Origin: Gemmatimonadaceae bacterium
GTDB lineage: Bacteria; Gemmatimonadota; Gemmatimonadetes; Gemmatimonadales; Gemmatimonadaceae
DNA length: 64,000 nucleotides
Direction of reading: 5' to 3'
Assembly: GCA_019637445.1 (NCBI GenBank)
Contig: JAHBVS010000001.1
Location: forward strand, 1,771,586 to 1,835,585
Part shown: positions 19,325-28,312 of the stretch, piece after piece
Layout: each line of letters begins with the position of its first letter
How positions within the stretch are numbered: position 1 is the stretch's first letter
Translations under genes and position numbers: made by a program
Notes under the pieces: generated by a model
The model's input: the letters and a program-made list of their open reading frames with translations, nothing else
What the model was told of the DNA's origin: nothing
Database searches by the model: none

Positions 19325-22300
19325 ATGTCGCTCGTCTCCAGCGCCGTCCGTCGTCCAGTGACGACGGTGGCCGCCACCCTGGCCATCGTCTTGCTCGGCA
19401 GCGTCTCGCTCACGCGCCTGCCCGTCACGCTGCTGCCCGACGTGACGCTGCCCGTGCTCACGGTGCGCACCACGTACGCAGGCGCGGCCGCCGAGGAAGT
19501 CTCGCGATTCGTCGCGGAGCCGATCGAGGCAACCGTGGCGGCTACGCCGGGCCTCGTGGAGCTGCGCTCCGTGAGCCGCAACGGTGAGGCCGTGACCACG
19601 ATGCGCTTTGCGTGGGGCACGGACATGCCCACGACCATCCTCACGGTGCGCGAGAGACTGGACCAGGCCCGCGCACGGCTGCCCGAGGGCGCGGCGCGTC
19701 CGACGCTGCTCACTAGCGACCCGGGTGAGCGCCCGATCGCCGTCATCGGTCTCACCGGCCTCAACGACCTGCGGCTCCTCGGCCGCACGGCCAACGACGT
19801 GCACGCGCGACGCCTTGAGCAGATCAGCGGTGTGGCGTCGGTCGCCGTGGTCGGCGCGCCGGAGGACGAGATCCGCATCGAGGTGGATCCAGAGCGCATG
19901 CGTGCGCTGGGGCTATCCACCAATGATGTGGCTACCGCGGTGCAGGCGGCCAATGCGAACGGCGCGGGCGGCACGATTCGCCGCGGCCAGTTCCGCTTCT
20001 CGGTGCGGGCGCTGACGGAATTTCGGCAGCTCGACGAAATCGCCGAGACGCCGGTCGGACCGGCGACGGCGAACCTGCGCCTGCGTGACGTGGCGACGAT
20101 CACGAGCACGTTGGCCGAGCCACGCACGCTCACGCGGCTGGACGGCGGTGCGGCCGTTGGGCTCGTGGTCTACAAGGACGCGGGCTCGAACACGGTCTCG
20201 GTGACCAAGGACCTGCGCGAGGTCATCGACCTGCTGCAGGGCGAGTTCCCCGACATCCGCATGCACGTGGTGGCCGCGCAGGCCGACTTCGTGGTGGACG
20301 CGCTGTCGAACCTCGGGCAGGAGATCTTCATCGGCGGCGCGATGGCGCTGATCATGATCCTCGTGTTCCTGCGGCACGTGCGCTCGTCGGTCGCCATCGG
20401 CGTCATCCTGCCGCTCTCGGTGATGATGGCGCTGGTGTTCCTGCAGCTCTTCGACGTGACGGTGAACGTGCTCTCGCTGGGTGGTCTCGCGCTCGGCGTG
20501 GGCCTGCTCGTGGACAACGCGATCGTCGTGGCGGATGCGGCAGGGAGAAAGGTTGCCGACTCGGACCTTCCGATGGACGAGGCGGCGATGGTCGCCACCG
20601 AGGAGGTGGCGGGGCCGCTGATTGCCGGCACGCTCACGACGCTGCTCGTCTTCGGTCCGATCATCTTCGTGAAGGGTCTCGCGGCCGCGCTGTTCCGCGA
20701 CCTCTCGCTGGCGGTGGTGCTGTCGACTGGCGGCTCGCTCATCCTCGCGCTCACGCTGATGCCGGTGATGATCGTGGGCCGTCGCAAGAACGCAGCGAAG
20801 GCCCACGAGAAGGCTACGCGCGAACCCGGCCCGATGGAGAAGCGGCTGCTCGACATCGGCGAACGCTTCGCCCACGTCTACGAGCAAGGGATGGAGTGGT
20901 CGCTCTCGCATCCGCGCGCGATGGGGATGGCGGGGCTGGCGATGGTCGGTGTGATGGTGATCTCGATGTGGCGGATGCCGAAGGAGATCCTGCCGCAGGT
21001 GGACGAGGGAATGGTCGTCGCCGCGCTGGCGCTGCCGGAGGGCACGGCCATTGAGGAGACGGTCCGCCAGGCGAGCCGCATCGAGGCAGCAGCCAAGGCG
21101 CTGGGTTCGATTGGCATCTACTCACGCGTCGGCATCGCCACGGACGAGGAAGTGCTCTCTGGCGCCGAGCCGGGAACGTCGGCGACGGGTCAGCTCCTTG
21201 TGCCTGTTCCCGACGGCATGGCCGCGGCGGACTTCGCACAACGGCTGCGCAACGCCGTCCCTGACCTCGCCGACGCCGGCCTGCTGGCGCTGGACTTGGC
21301 CGGTCAGTCCGAGTTCGGCTCGCTGATCGGCCGCGAAGGCCGCCTGGTGCGCGTCGAGGTGAGCGCGCGCACGCTGGCCGAGTCGCAGGTCTGGGCGGAT
21401 TCCGTGCGCCGGCAGATGTCGCAGCTCACGACGCTGAGCGATGTGCGCGACGCCTACAGCAGCACGCAGCCGCAGATCGAAGTCTCGCTGGAGCGCACGC
21501 GGCTGGCAGAGCGTGGGATCGGTGTGCAGGCCGTGCTGCGCGCGCTGCAGGGTGGCCTGGGTGGCGTGGATGCCAGCGAGCTGCGCGAGACCGATCGCCG
21601 CACGCCGATCCGCGTGCGCTACGCGGGCAATGCCAACGAGGATCTGCAGGTGGCCTTGGCCACGCCCGTGAACGGCGTGCCGCTCAGCCAACTGGTCACC
21701 TATAAGGAAGTGCGTGCGCCGATCGAGGTCGTGCGCGTGAACCAGCGGCCGGTGAGCATCGTTGAAGGACTTATCGAGGAGGGCGGTACGTCGCGCGCCA
21801 CGAAGGATGTGCAGACCCTGCTCGCGGGCTTCACGCCGCCGGCGGGGCTGACGTGGACGGTGACCGGCGCCGACGTGGAGCAGCGTCGCACGACCGAGCA
21901 GTTGGCCTTGGTGGCCATTCTCTCGGTCGCGCTGGTGTTCCTCGTGCTGGCTGGCGAGTTCGCGTCGTTCACCATCCCGATGGTGGTGATGATCACGGTG
22001 CCGCTCGCGGCCGCTGGCGGCCTGGTGTTCCTCTGGGTCACGGGGCAGAGCATCAATGCGGTGTCGTTGATCGGCATCGTCGTGATGATCGGTATGGCCG
22101 ACAACGAGGCCGTCGTGAAGCTCGACGCCATCCGGCGCTTCCGCGAGGAAGGGCATTCGGTGCACGACGCCGTGCTGCTCGGCGGGCGCCAGCGCCTGCG
22201 GGCCATCACGATGACATCGTTGACCACCATCTTTGGTGTGCTGCCGCTGGTCTTTGGTATCGGCAGTGGTGGCGCGCTCTACCAGCCACTGGCCGCCGCC

Positions 22301-22447
22301 GTCATCGGTGGCGCGATCGGGGCACAGTTGGTGACGTTCTTCCTGCTGCCGGTCGCGTACGCGCAGCTGGAGCTCTGGAAGGAGCGGCGTGAGGCGGCCG
22401 CGGCTGCGCGTGAGGGCCTCTCCGGCGCCAAGGAAGTGATCGCGTGA
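19325..22447 (+). CDS. RND efflux permease, first of two
   Basis: A 1040-residue inner-membrane RND transporter with the expected 12 helices and two large periplasmic loops; it would export small molecules by proton exchange. The TM4 motif GVGLLVDNAIVVADAA keeps the first of the two conserved aspartates (AcrB Asp407-equivalent), with Asn at the second. The TM10 region reads VMIGMADNEAVVKLDA. MTSLTTIFGVLPL is the usual segment before TM11. Its stop overlaps the start of the second pump (GTGA, 22444-22447), so the pair is translationally coupled, as in systems where two RND subunits share one trimer. Substrate unknown. Confidence 0.93.
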   Translation: MSLVSSAVRRPVTTVAATLAIVLLGSVSLTRLPVTLLPDVTLPVLTVRTTYAGAAAEEVSRFVAEPIEATVAATPGLVELRSVSRNGEAVTTMRFAWGTDMPTTILTVRERLDQARARLPEGAARPTLLTSDPGERPIAVIGLTGLNDLRLLGRTANDVHARRLEQISGVASVAVVGAPEDEIRIEVDPERMRALGLSTNDVATAVQAANANGAGGTIRRGQFRFSVRALTEFRQLDEIAETPVGPATANLRLRDVATITSTLAEPRTLTRLDGGAAVGLVVYKDAGSNTVSVTKDLREVIDLLQGEFPDIRMHVVAAQADFVVDALSNLGQEIFIGGAMALIMILVFLRHVRSSVAIGVILPLSVMMALVFLQLFDVTVNVLSLGGLALGVGLLVDNAIVVADAAGRKVADSDLPMDEAAMVATEEVAGPLIAGTLTTLLVFGPIIFVKGLAAALFRDLSLAVVLSTGGSLILALTLMPVMIVGRRKNAAKAHEKATREPGPMEKRLLDIGERFAHVYEQGMEWSLSHPRAMGMAGLAMVGVMVISMWRMPKEILPQVDEGMVVAALALPEGTAIEETVRQASRIEAAAKALGSIGIYSRVGIATDEEVLSGAEPGTSATGQLLVPVPDGMAAADFAQRLRNAVPDLADAGLLALDLAGQSEFGSLIGREGRLVRVEVSARTLAESQVWADSVRRQMSQLTTLSDVRDAYSSTQPQIEVSLERTRLAERGIGVQAVLRALQGGLGGVDASELRETDRRTPIRVRYAGNANEDLQVALATPVNGVPLSQLVTYKEVRAPIEVVRVNQRPVSIVEGLIEEGGTSRATKDVQTLLAGFTPPAGLTWTVTGADVEQRRTTEQLALVAILSVALVFLVLAGEFASFTIPMVVMITVPLAAAGGLVFLWVTGQSINAVSLIGIVVMIGMADNEAVVKLDAIRRFREEGHSVHDAVLLGGRQRLRAITMTSLTTIFGVLPLVFGIGSGGALYQPLAAAVIGGAIGAQLVTFFLLPVAYAQLELWKERREAAAAAREGLSGAKEVIA

Positions 22448-25400
22448 TTCGCTGGGCGGTGAGCCGACCGGCTGTGGTCTGGGCCGTGGCCGTGAGCATC
22501 GTGCTCGGCGGTGCGGTGTCGTTCACGCGGCTGGCCCTGGCCACGCGCACGACGGTTGAGTTGCCGCGGCTGCAGATCGCGGCATCGTGGCAGGGTGCGT
22601 CCGCAGAGCTCGTCGAGATGTACATCTCGTCGCCGATTGAGGCCGCGGTGCAGGGGGTGCGCGGTGTGCGACGCACGGAGAGCACGTCGACGGACGGCAG
22701 CTCGCGGATCACGGCGGAGCTTGACCCTGACGCGAACGTGCAGCTGACTCGGCTGGCGATCCTCGAGCGCATGGAGCTGCTGCGCGCCGATTTTCCGTTG
22801 GGATCGTCCCCGCCAGTTGTCGGGAATCTCGTGCCTCAGGACCTGGAGGAACCGCCGCTGCTCCGCGTGACGCTGCGCGGGCCCTACACGCCGGGCGCGT
22901 TGCAACGGATTGCCGATGACGTGTTCGTGCCCCGTCTAGGCGCCGTGAGCGGCGTCAGCGCGGTGGCGGTGAACGGCGGCACCGAGTTCGGCGCCAGCGT
23001 GTCCTACGATGCTCTGCTTCTCCGCCAACTTGGGGTCGAGCCTCAGGCGCTGGCGACGGCCATTCGCGAGTCGCGCGTCGTCGAGGCGCTCGGCACCGAG
23101 CGCCTCGGCGCAAGCAAGCGCGAGGTGGTGCTGCGCGACCAGCCGAACGCGCTCGAAGAGTTGAACGACCTGCCGATCCGCGGCCGCGGTGGCCGTGTGT
23201 TCCGGCTCGGAGAACTCGCGGAAGTACGGCCTGAGGAAGACACGCGAGGTGCCTTCTACCGCGTGAACGGCAACACCGCGCTGGCGCTGACCGTGACCCG
23301 TGAGGCAGGCTCCGACGCCATCAAGACGGCACAGGGAGTCCGGACCGCGCTGCAGGGGATGACGGACGAGCTGCCAGCGGGACTGCGCTGGCGCATTACG
23401 TCGGACGAGTCTGTGGAGCTCGACCGGCAGTTGACCGACCTGATTCGCCGCGGCGCGATTGCCTTCGCCACGGTGACCATCGTCCTGCTGATCGCGCTTC
23501 GCAATTGGCGCGCCGTCGCACTCGTGATGGGCTCCGCGGCAATCGCCATTGCCGGCACGGCGCTTGGACTGTTCCTGCTCAAGATCCCAGCGAACATGCT
23601 GACGCTGGCCGGTCTCGGGATGGGCATCGGCGTGCTGGTGCAGAACGGCCTGGTGATCGTTGAACGATTGCGCGGCACCGAGGACACACAGGAGGAGCGC
23701 GCGGCCGTGGCGCAGCGGATGGTGCCGGCCGTCGTCGGCGCGACGCTCACCACCGCCGTGGTGCTGTTCCCCTTCCTGTACCTGCAGGGCAATGCGCGCG
23801 CTGCGTTCTTCCCATTCGCGGCGGCGTTCACGCTGGCCTTGTTCTGCTCCGTGATCTCGGCAGTGGTGATGGTGCCGGCGCTGGCCAAGGGGCACGGGCT
23901 CAAGGAAACGCATTGGCCGCGCGCGCAGCGGGTTTACTCGTGGATGGTGAAGAAGACCATCCGCTGGCGCTGGGTGACGCTGGTGCTGGCCTTGGGTGCG
24001 ATTGGCGGCCTGAGTTGGGTCTTCGTCAAGAAGATCCCGCGCTTCTCCTTCGGTGGATTCGGGCAGCAGCGCAACTTCGTCTCCGTGAGCATCAGCTTCC
24101 CGCGTGGTTCTGATCCCGCGAGCCTGGATGCCGCGATGCGCGAGATGGAGAGCGTGGTGATCGGTTGGAACGGCGTCGAGGAAGTGGTCGCGTCGAACCG
24201 CGGCTTCTTCGGCGCCGGGATGCGCGTGTCGTTCACGCGTGCGGCCGAGACCACCGCCATTCCCCTTCAGGTGCAGGAGGCGCTCACCGCGCGCGCCGTG
24301 TACGTGGGTGGCGCGAGCATCTATGTCAGCGGCCAGGGCCCGGCCTTCAGCTCCGGCGGTGGTGGCGGTTCGAGCAGCAACTTCCGCATTCGCGTGTTGG
24401 GTTACTCCTACGCAGCGGTGGCCGAGCTCGCCGAGGACATTCGCTCGCGTCTGGAGAAGATCACGCGCGTGCGGAACGCGCAGGTGACCAGCGGCAGCTT
24501 CTTCGGCGGCGAGAAGGCGTTTGCGGTGACGCTGGACCCCGACCGTGACGCCCTCGCGCGCTATGGCGTGACCGCCCAGCAGTTCACCTCTGCGGTGAAC
24601 CGCGAGGTGCGCGGGCCGGTGGGTGGACAGCGCCTCGAGATCGGCGGCGAGGAGATTCCCGTCAGCGTGAAGGCGAAAGGTGCGCGCGAGCGTTCGCTTG
24701 GCGAGCTGCGCGACGCCCTCGTGCCGACGGCGCGCGGCACGCCGGCGCGCATCGCCGACCTCTCACGCGTGGACGAGCAGGAGCAGTTGGCGACCATCAC
24801 GCGCGAGGACCAGCAGTACCTGCGCATCGTCGCCTACGAGTTTCGCGGGCCCAACCGGCTCGCACAGCGCACGCACGACGCCTTTATGAAGAGCATCAGC
24901 GTGCCGCCGGGCTTCACGGTGGAGGACGCGCAGTTCTTCTTCAACACGCGCGACACAAGCCAGAAGGGACTGTGGCTGGTGTTCGCCATCGGCATCACGC
25001 TGGTGATCCTCGCCGTGGCGATGGTCTTCGACTCGGCTTGGGGCGCGGCGATGGTGTTCGCGTCGTTGCCCATTGCCTTGGCCGGCGTGATCGCGGCGTT
25101 CTGGTGGGCGGACGCGGCGTTCACGCGCGAGGCGGCGGTGGGCGTGATTCTCGTGGTCGGGCTAGCCGTCAACCAGAGCATCCTGCTCGTGGACGCTGCG
25201 CTCGAGCGCAAGCGCGCGTCGTCGGCCAACCGCTTGTCGCCGGGTCGCGTGCTGCGGGCCGCGCTGGATCGGTCGGGGATGATCGTGATGGTCACGCTGA
25301 CGACCATCGCGTCGCTGATCCCGCTCGCCGTGGGCACCAGCGCCACGACCCTGTTCGGCGCCATCGCGTTGGCGACGGCGGGGGGCACGATGGCCGGGAC

Positions 25401-25542
25401 CATCGGAGCGATGCTGATTCTGCCCGCCTTGCTGGCCGGACGGCGACTACACCGCCGCCCGAAGAAGGAGAAGAAGAAGCGGAAGTGGTTCCGGCGCGGC
25501 CCGAAGACCGGTCCAGTCGAGGAATCTCCCTTCCCGGCGTAG
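22444..25542 (+). CDS. RND efflux permease, second, with degenerate proton relay
   Basis: A 1032-residue RND transporter with the same overall plan as the preceding pump, but its TM4 reads GIGVLVQNGLVIVERL. Both conserved TM4 aspartates are therefore replaced (Gln and Asn). TM10 reads VGLAVNQSILLVDAAL. A glycine/serine stretch (SSGGGGGSSSN) sits in the second periplasmic loop. A basic cytoplasmic tail (RRPKKEKKKRKWFRR) ends the protein. The loss of TM4 Asp suggests it cannot move protons alone and works with the upstream pump, an inference by analogy with heteromeric MdtB-MdtC. It starts with GTG in a 4-bp overlap. Confidence 0.9.
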   Translation: MIRWAVSRPAVVWAVAVSIVLGGAVSFTRLALATRTTVELPRLQIAASWQGASAELVEMYISSPIEAAVQGVRGVRRTESTSTDGSSRITAELDPDANVQLTRLAILERMELLRADFPLGSSPPVVGNLVPQDLEEPPLLRVTLRGPYTPGALQRIADDVFVPRLGAVSGVSAVAVNGGTEFGASVSYDALLLRQLGVEPQALATAIRESRVVEALGTERLGASKREVVLRDQPNALEELNDLPIRGRGGRVFRLGELAEVRPEEDTRGAFYRVNGNTALALTVTREAGSDAIKTAQGVRTALQGMTDELPAGLRWRITSDESVELDRQLTDLIRRGAIAFATVTIVLLIALRNWRAVALVMGSAAIAIAGTALGLFLLKIPANMLTLAGLGMGIGVLVQNGLVIVERLRGTEDTQEERAAVAQRMVPAVVGATLTTAVVLFPFLYLQGNARAAFFPFAAAFTLALFCSVISAVVMVPALAKGHGLKETHWPRAQRVYSWMVKKTIRWRWVTLVLALGAIGGLSWVFVKKIPRFSFGGFGQQRNFVSVSISFPRGSDPASLDAAMREMESVVIGWNGVEEVVASNRGFFGAGMRVSFTRAAETTAIPLQVQEALTARAVYVGGASIYVSGQGPAFSSGGGGGSSSNFRIRVLGYSYAAVAELAEDIRSRLEKITRVRNAQVTSGSFFGGEKAFAVTLDPDRDALARYGVTAQQFTSAVNREVRGPVGGQRLEIGGEEIPVSVKAKGARERSLGELRDALVPTARGTPARIADLSRVDEQEQLATITREDQQYLRIVAYEFRGPNRLAQRTHDAFMKSISVPPGFTVEDAQFFFNTRDTSQKGLWLVFAIGITLVILAVAMVFDSAWGAAMVFASLPIALAGVIAAFWWADAAFTREAAVGVILVVGLAVNQSILLVDAALERKRASSANRLSPGRVLRAALDRSGMIVMVTLTTIASLIPLAVGTSATTLFGAIALATAGGTMAGTIGAMLILPALLAGRRLHRRPKKEKKKRKWFRRGPKTGPVEESPFPA

Positions 25543-25588
25543 TATCTTCCGGGCAGGTCATTCCACGCACCGTCATTCCGGAGCTTTG

Positions 25589-26197
25589 ATGCGCATTCGT
25601 CTGCTGGGCGCTCTGTCGGCCCTCTTGCTGCTGCCCGCCCTCGTCTCCGCCCAGGAGCACGAGCACGGCGACAACAACCACGCCAAGATGGAGCACCCGG
25701 TCACGGTGGTCGTGATCGTGCGCCACGCGGAAAAGGCGGCCGCGCCGGCGAACGACCCGCCGCTCACCGAGACCGGCAAGGCCCGCGCCGAGGCGCTGGT
25801 CGCGGCGCTGGCGGGCGCCAAGGTGGGGGCCGTGCTGCACACACCGACGACCCGTACCCGTGACACCGCGATGCCGGTTGCGCGTGCCAACAACATCACG
25901 CCCGAGGTGCTGCCCTTGGGCGGCGGGGTCGCGGCGCACGCCGAGCAGGTGGCCCAGGCCGTGATGAAGCACCCTGGCAAGACGGTCGTCGTCGTGGGCC
26001 ATTCCAACACGGTGATGCGCTACATCGAGGCACTGGGAGGCCCCAAGAACGCCGACCTCTGCGACCACCAGTACAACGGCATCTACACGCTGGTGATCGC
26101 CCACGGCGAGACGCGGCTGGTGGCGGGGCAGTACGGTCCCGACAACCCGGCCCCGACGCAGGCCTGCCCTGGGATGGCGGCTCCGGCAAGACAGTAG
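25589..26197 (+). CDS. Exported histidine phosphatase (phosphoglycerate-mutase-like)
   Basis: A 202-residue protein with a signal peptide (LLGALSALLLLPALVSAQ) followed by a His-rich stretch (EHEHGDNNHAKMEH). The core has the histidine-phosphatase signature VIVRHAEKA (Arg45-His46, phospho-acceptor) and the second catalytic His in VVVVGHSNTVMRY. ETGKARAEALVAAL is typical of the family. Exported SixA/PGM-like phosphatases act on small phospho-compounds; the substrate is not evident. ATG 25589 is preferred to the adjacent TTG. It ends at a strong hairpin. Confidence 0.82.
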   Translation: MRIRLLGALSALLLLPALVSAQEHEHGDNNHAKMEHPVTVVVIVRHAEKAAAPANDPPLTETGKARAEALVAALAGAKVGAVLHTPTTRTRDTAMPVARANNITPEVLPLGGGVAAHAEQVAQAVMKHPGKTVVVVGHSNTVMRYIEALGGPKNADLCDHQYNGIYTLVIAHGETRLVAGQYGPDNPAPTQACPGMAAPARQ

Positions 26198-26214
26198 GCG
26201 CCTTCTCGTGACTA

Positions 26215-26248
26215 GGCCGCCGCGACGCGCTCCTGCGTCGCGGCGGCC
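26215..26248 (+). terminator. Perfect 14-bp stem-loop after the phosphatase gene
   Basis: GGCCGCCGCGACGC (26215-26228) pairs with GCGTCGCGGCGGCC (26235-26248) across a six-base loop, 17 bp after the stop. Only TT follows, so termination may depend on the very strong stem or on Rho. Confidence 0.7.
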
Positions 26249-26254
26249 TTCGCG

Positions 26255-26285
26255 TTGCGGTGGGGGGGCGCGGGGGGCAAATTCC
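26255..26285 (+). promoter_or_regulatory. Probable promoter of the threonine dehydratase gene
   Basis: TTG (26255-26257), a 20-base spacer and CAAATTCC (26278-26285) repeat the layout seen before gyrA and leuS, with CA in place of TA. It falls just after the terminator and 18 bp before the ATG. Confidence 0.45.
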
Positions 26286-26302
26286 CCCGGTAACCCCCGA
26301 CG

Positions 26303-27292
26303 ATGACCATCGCCCCCGCCCTCGACACGCTGATCTCGCTCGACGACCTGCGCAGTGCCGCGGCCACCCTGCGCGGCGTGGCGGTGCGGACCCCGTTGCT
26401 GCGCTCGGACGACCTCTCCGAGCGGCTCGGCGTCCCGGCCTACGTGAAACCCGAAGGCCTGCAGCGCGGCGGCGCGTTCAAGTTCCGCGGGGCCTACAAC
26501 TATGTCGCGAATCTCTCGCCGGCTGACCGCGCCAAGGGCGTGATCACCGCGAGTTCGGGGAACCACGGCCAGGCTGTGGCGCTGGCGGCCACGCTCTTCG
26601 GCGTGCCGTCCACCATCGTGATGCCGACCACCGTGCCGCGTGCCAAGAAGGAAGGCGCCGAGCGGCTGGGGGCGCGCTGCTTCTATCACGGCATCACGAC
26701 GGCCGAGCGCATCGAGAAGGCGCGCGAGCTGCAGGCCGCCGAGGGACTCACCTTCGTGCCGCCCTTTGACGATGCGACGATCATTGCGGGGCAGGGCACC
26801 TGTGGATTGGAGATTGCCGAGGACCTGCCCGAGGTGGGCACGGTGCTCGTGCCGATCGGTGGCGGTGGCTTGAGCGCCGGCGTCGCGAGCGCCATCAAGG
26901 CGATGGCGCCCAAGACGCGCGTGGTGGGCGTGGAACCCGAGGGTTCGCCCAAGTATTCCAAGGCCAAGGCTGCTGGCGAGCCCGTGCCGATCCCGGCGAA
27001 TCCGAACGGATTGGCGGACGGCCTGCTCGCGGTGCAGATCGGCAGCCGCAACTTCCACCACTTGCAGGCGCATATGGACGACGTGGTCACCGTGCCTGAC
27101 TCCGCACTCGCCTCGGCGATGCGCTATGCGATGGACCGGCTCAAGCTGGTGCTCGAGCCCAGCGGTGCCATCACGCTCGCCGCGCTGCTCGACGGCACGG
27201 TGACGGCACATGGCCCGACGGTCGCGGTGCTCAGCGGTGCGAATATGGAATGGGACGGCATCACGGCGCTGCTCGCTGGAGGGAAGGCCTGA
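26303..27292 (+). CDS. PLP-dependent threonine/serine dehydratase
   Basis: A 329-residue fold-type II pyridoxal-phosphate enzyme. The Schiff-base lysine is Lys60 in GGAFKFRGAYN. ITASSGNHGQAVALAA is the substrate loop. The phosphate-binding glycine loop is PIGGGGLSAGVAS (near 176-188). It has no C-terminal ACT regulatory domain, so it resembles the short catabolic TdcB or serine-racemase type rather than feedback-regulated IlvA. The expected reaction is deamination of L-threonine to 2-oxobutanoate and/or of L-serine to pyruvate. Its stop TGA overlaps the ATG of the kinase gene (TGATG), so the two are coupled. Confidence 0.88.
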   Translation: MTIAPALDTLISLDDLRSAAATLRGVAVRTPLLRSDDLSERLGVPAYVKPEGLQRGGAFKFRGAYNYVANLSPADRAKGVITASSGNHGQAVALAATLFGVPSTIVMPTTVPRAKKEGAERLGARCFYHGITTAERIEKARELQAAEGLTFVPPFDDATIIAGQGTCGLEIAEDLPEVGTVLVPIGGGGLSAGVASAIKAMAPKTRVVGVEPEGSPKYSKAKAAGEPVPIPANPNGLADGLLAVQIGSRNFHHLQAHMDDVVTVPDSALASAMRYAMDRLKLVLEPSGAITLAALLDGTVTAHGPTVAVLSGANMEWDGITALLAGGKA

Positions 27293-28311
27293 TGCCCACC
27301 AAGTGTCCCGCCTGCGGCACCGAGTACGGCGACGAGGCGCGCTTCTGCACCAAGGACGGGACGCGGCTCGCGGCCGGCAACACGGCGCGCGCGACGGCCA
27401 TGCGCAATCCTGATGCGCCGGTAAGCGCGGCAGCCCCACCGTCCAAGACGGTGACCAGCCACGCGAACATGACGGGCCAGGTGCTCGACCGCCGCTACGC
27501 CATAGTCAAGAAGGTCGGCGAGGGCGGCATGTCATACGTGTACCTCGCGCGCGACGTCTCCAGCAACGAGCGCTACGCCATCAAGATCCTCTCGCCCACG
27601 CTGAGCAAGGACGAGAACGCGATGGCCCGCCTGCGGCGCGAAGCGGCGCTGGGCATCCGCCTGGCGCATCCGAACGTCTGCCACATCATGCGGATGGGCG
27701 AGACGGAGGACGGACTCGTCTACATCGTGATGCCGTTCGTGGAGGGCGAGATCCTCTCGGACCGCAACTATCGTGTGGGCAAGACGACGCTCGAGGACAC
27801 CGCGACCTTCATCACGCAGATCGCCGACGGGCTGCATGTGGCGCACAAGCTGGGCATCGTGCACCGCGACCTGAAGCCCGAGAACATCATGATCTGCAAG
27901 AAGGCCGACGGCGTCGAGTTCGCTGTGGTGATGGACTTCGGCCTTGCGAAGGAGAAGAAGGCCGGCGGCGAGCTGCAGAAGCTCACCGCCACCGGCATCA
28001 TCCTCGGCACGCCGGAGTTCATGAGTCCGGAGCAGCTGCGCGGCAAGCCGCTGGATCCGCGCACGGACATCTACTCGCTCTCGTTGATGACCTACGAGAT
28101 GCTCACCGCCAAGCTGCCCTTCGAGGGCAGCAACCAGCAGGCGATGATGATCGCGCGTCTGCGGGCGGAGCCGATCCCGGCGCGCAACCGCCGGCCGGAG
28201 ATTCCGGAGGCGGTGGATGCGGTGCTGCTCAAGGGCATGGCCCGCGAGGCCAACGAGCGGTATGCGACGGCGCCGGAGTTTGCCGCTGCGCTGCGCGCGG
28301 CCATCGGCTGA
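27292..28311 (+). CDS. Zinc-ribbon Ser/Thr protein kinase (Hanks type)
   Basis: A 339-residue cytoplasmic kinase. The N-terminus (KCPACGTEYGDEARFCTKDG) is a zinc-ribbon-like knuckle with three cysteines (5, 8, 19) where the fourth position is Asp. The kinase domain runs from about residue 66 to the end: P-loop GEGGMSYVYLARD, catalytic Lys in YAIKIL, HRDLKPENIM, DFGLAKE and the GTPEFMSPEQLRG activation segment. No transmembrane helix or sensor domain follows, so this is a soluble kinase. The ATG in TGATG at the end of the dehydratase gene decides the start. Substrates unknown; coupling to an amino-acid dehydratase is odd and may only reflect compact gene packing. Confidence 0.93.
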   Translation: MPTKCPACGTEYGDEARFCTKDGTRLAAGNTARATAMRNPDAPVSAAAPPSKTVTSHANMTGQVLDRRYAIVKKVGEGGMSYVYLARDVSSNERYAIKILSPTLSKDENAMARLRREAALGIRLAHPNVCHIMRMGETEDGLVYIVMPFVEGEILSDRNYRVGKTTLEDTATFITQIADGLHVAHKLGIVHRDLKPENIMICKKADGVEFAVVMDFGLAKEKKAGGELQKLTATGIILGTPEFMSPEQLRGKPLDPRTDIYSLSLMTYEMLTAKLPFEGSNQQAMMIARLRAEPIPARNRRPEIPEAVDAVLLKGMAREANERYATAPEFAAALRAAIG

Positions 28312-28312
28312 T

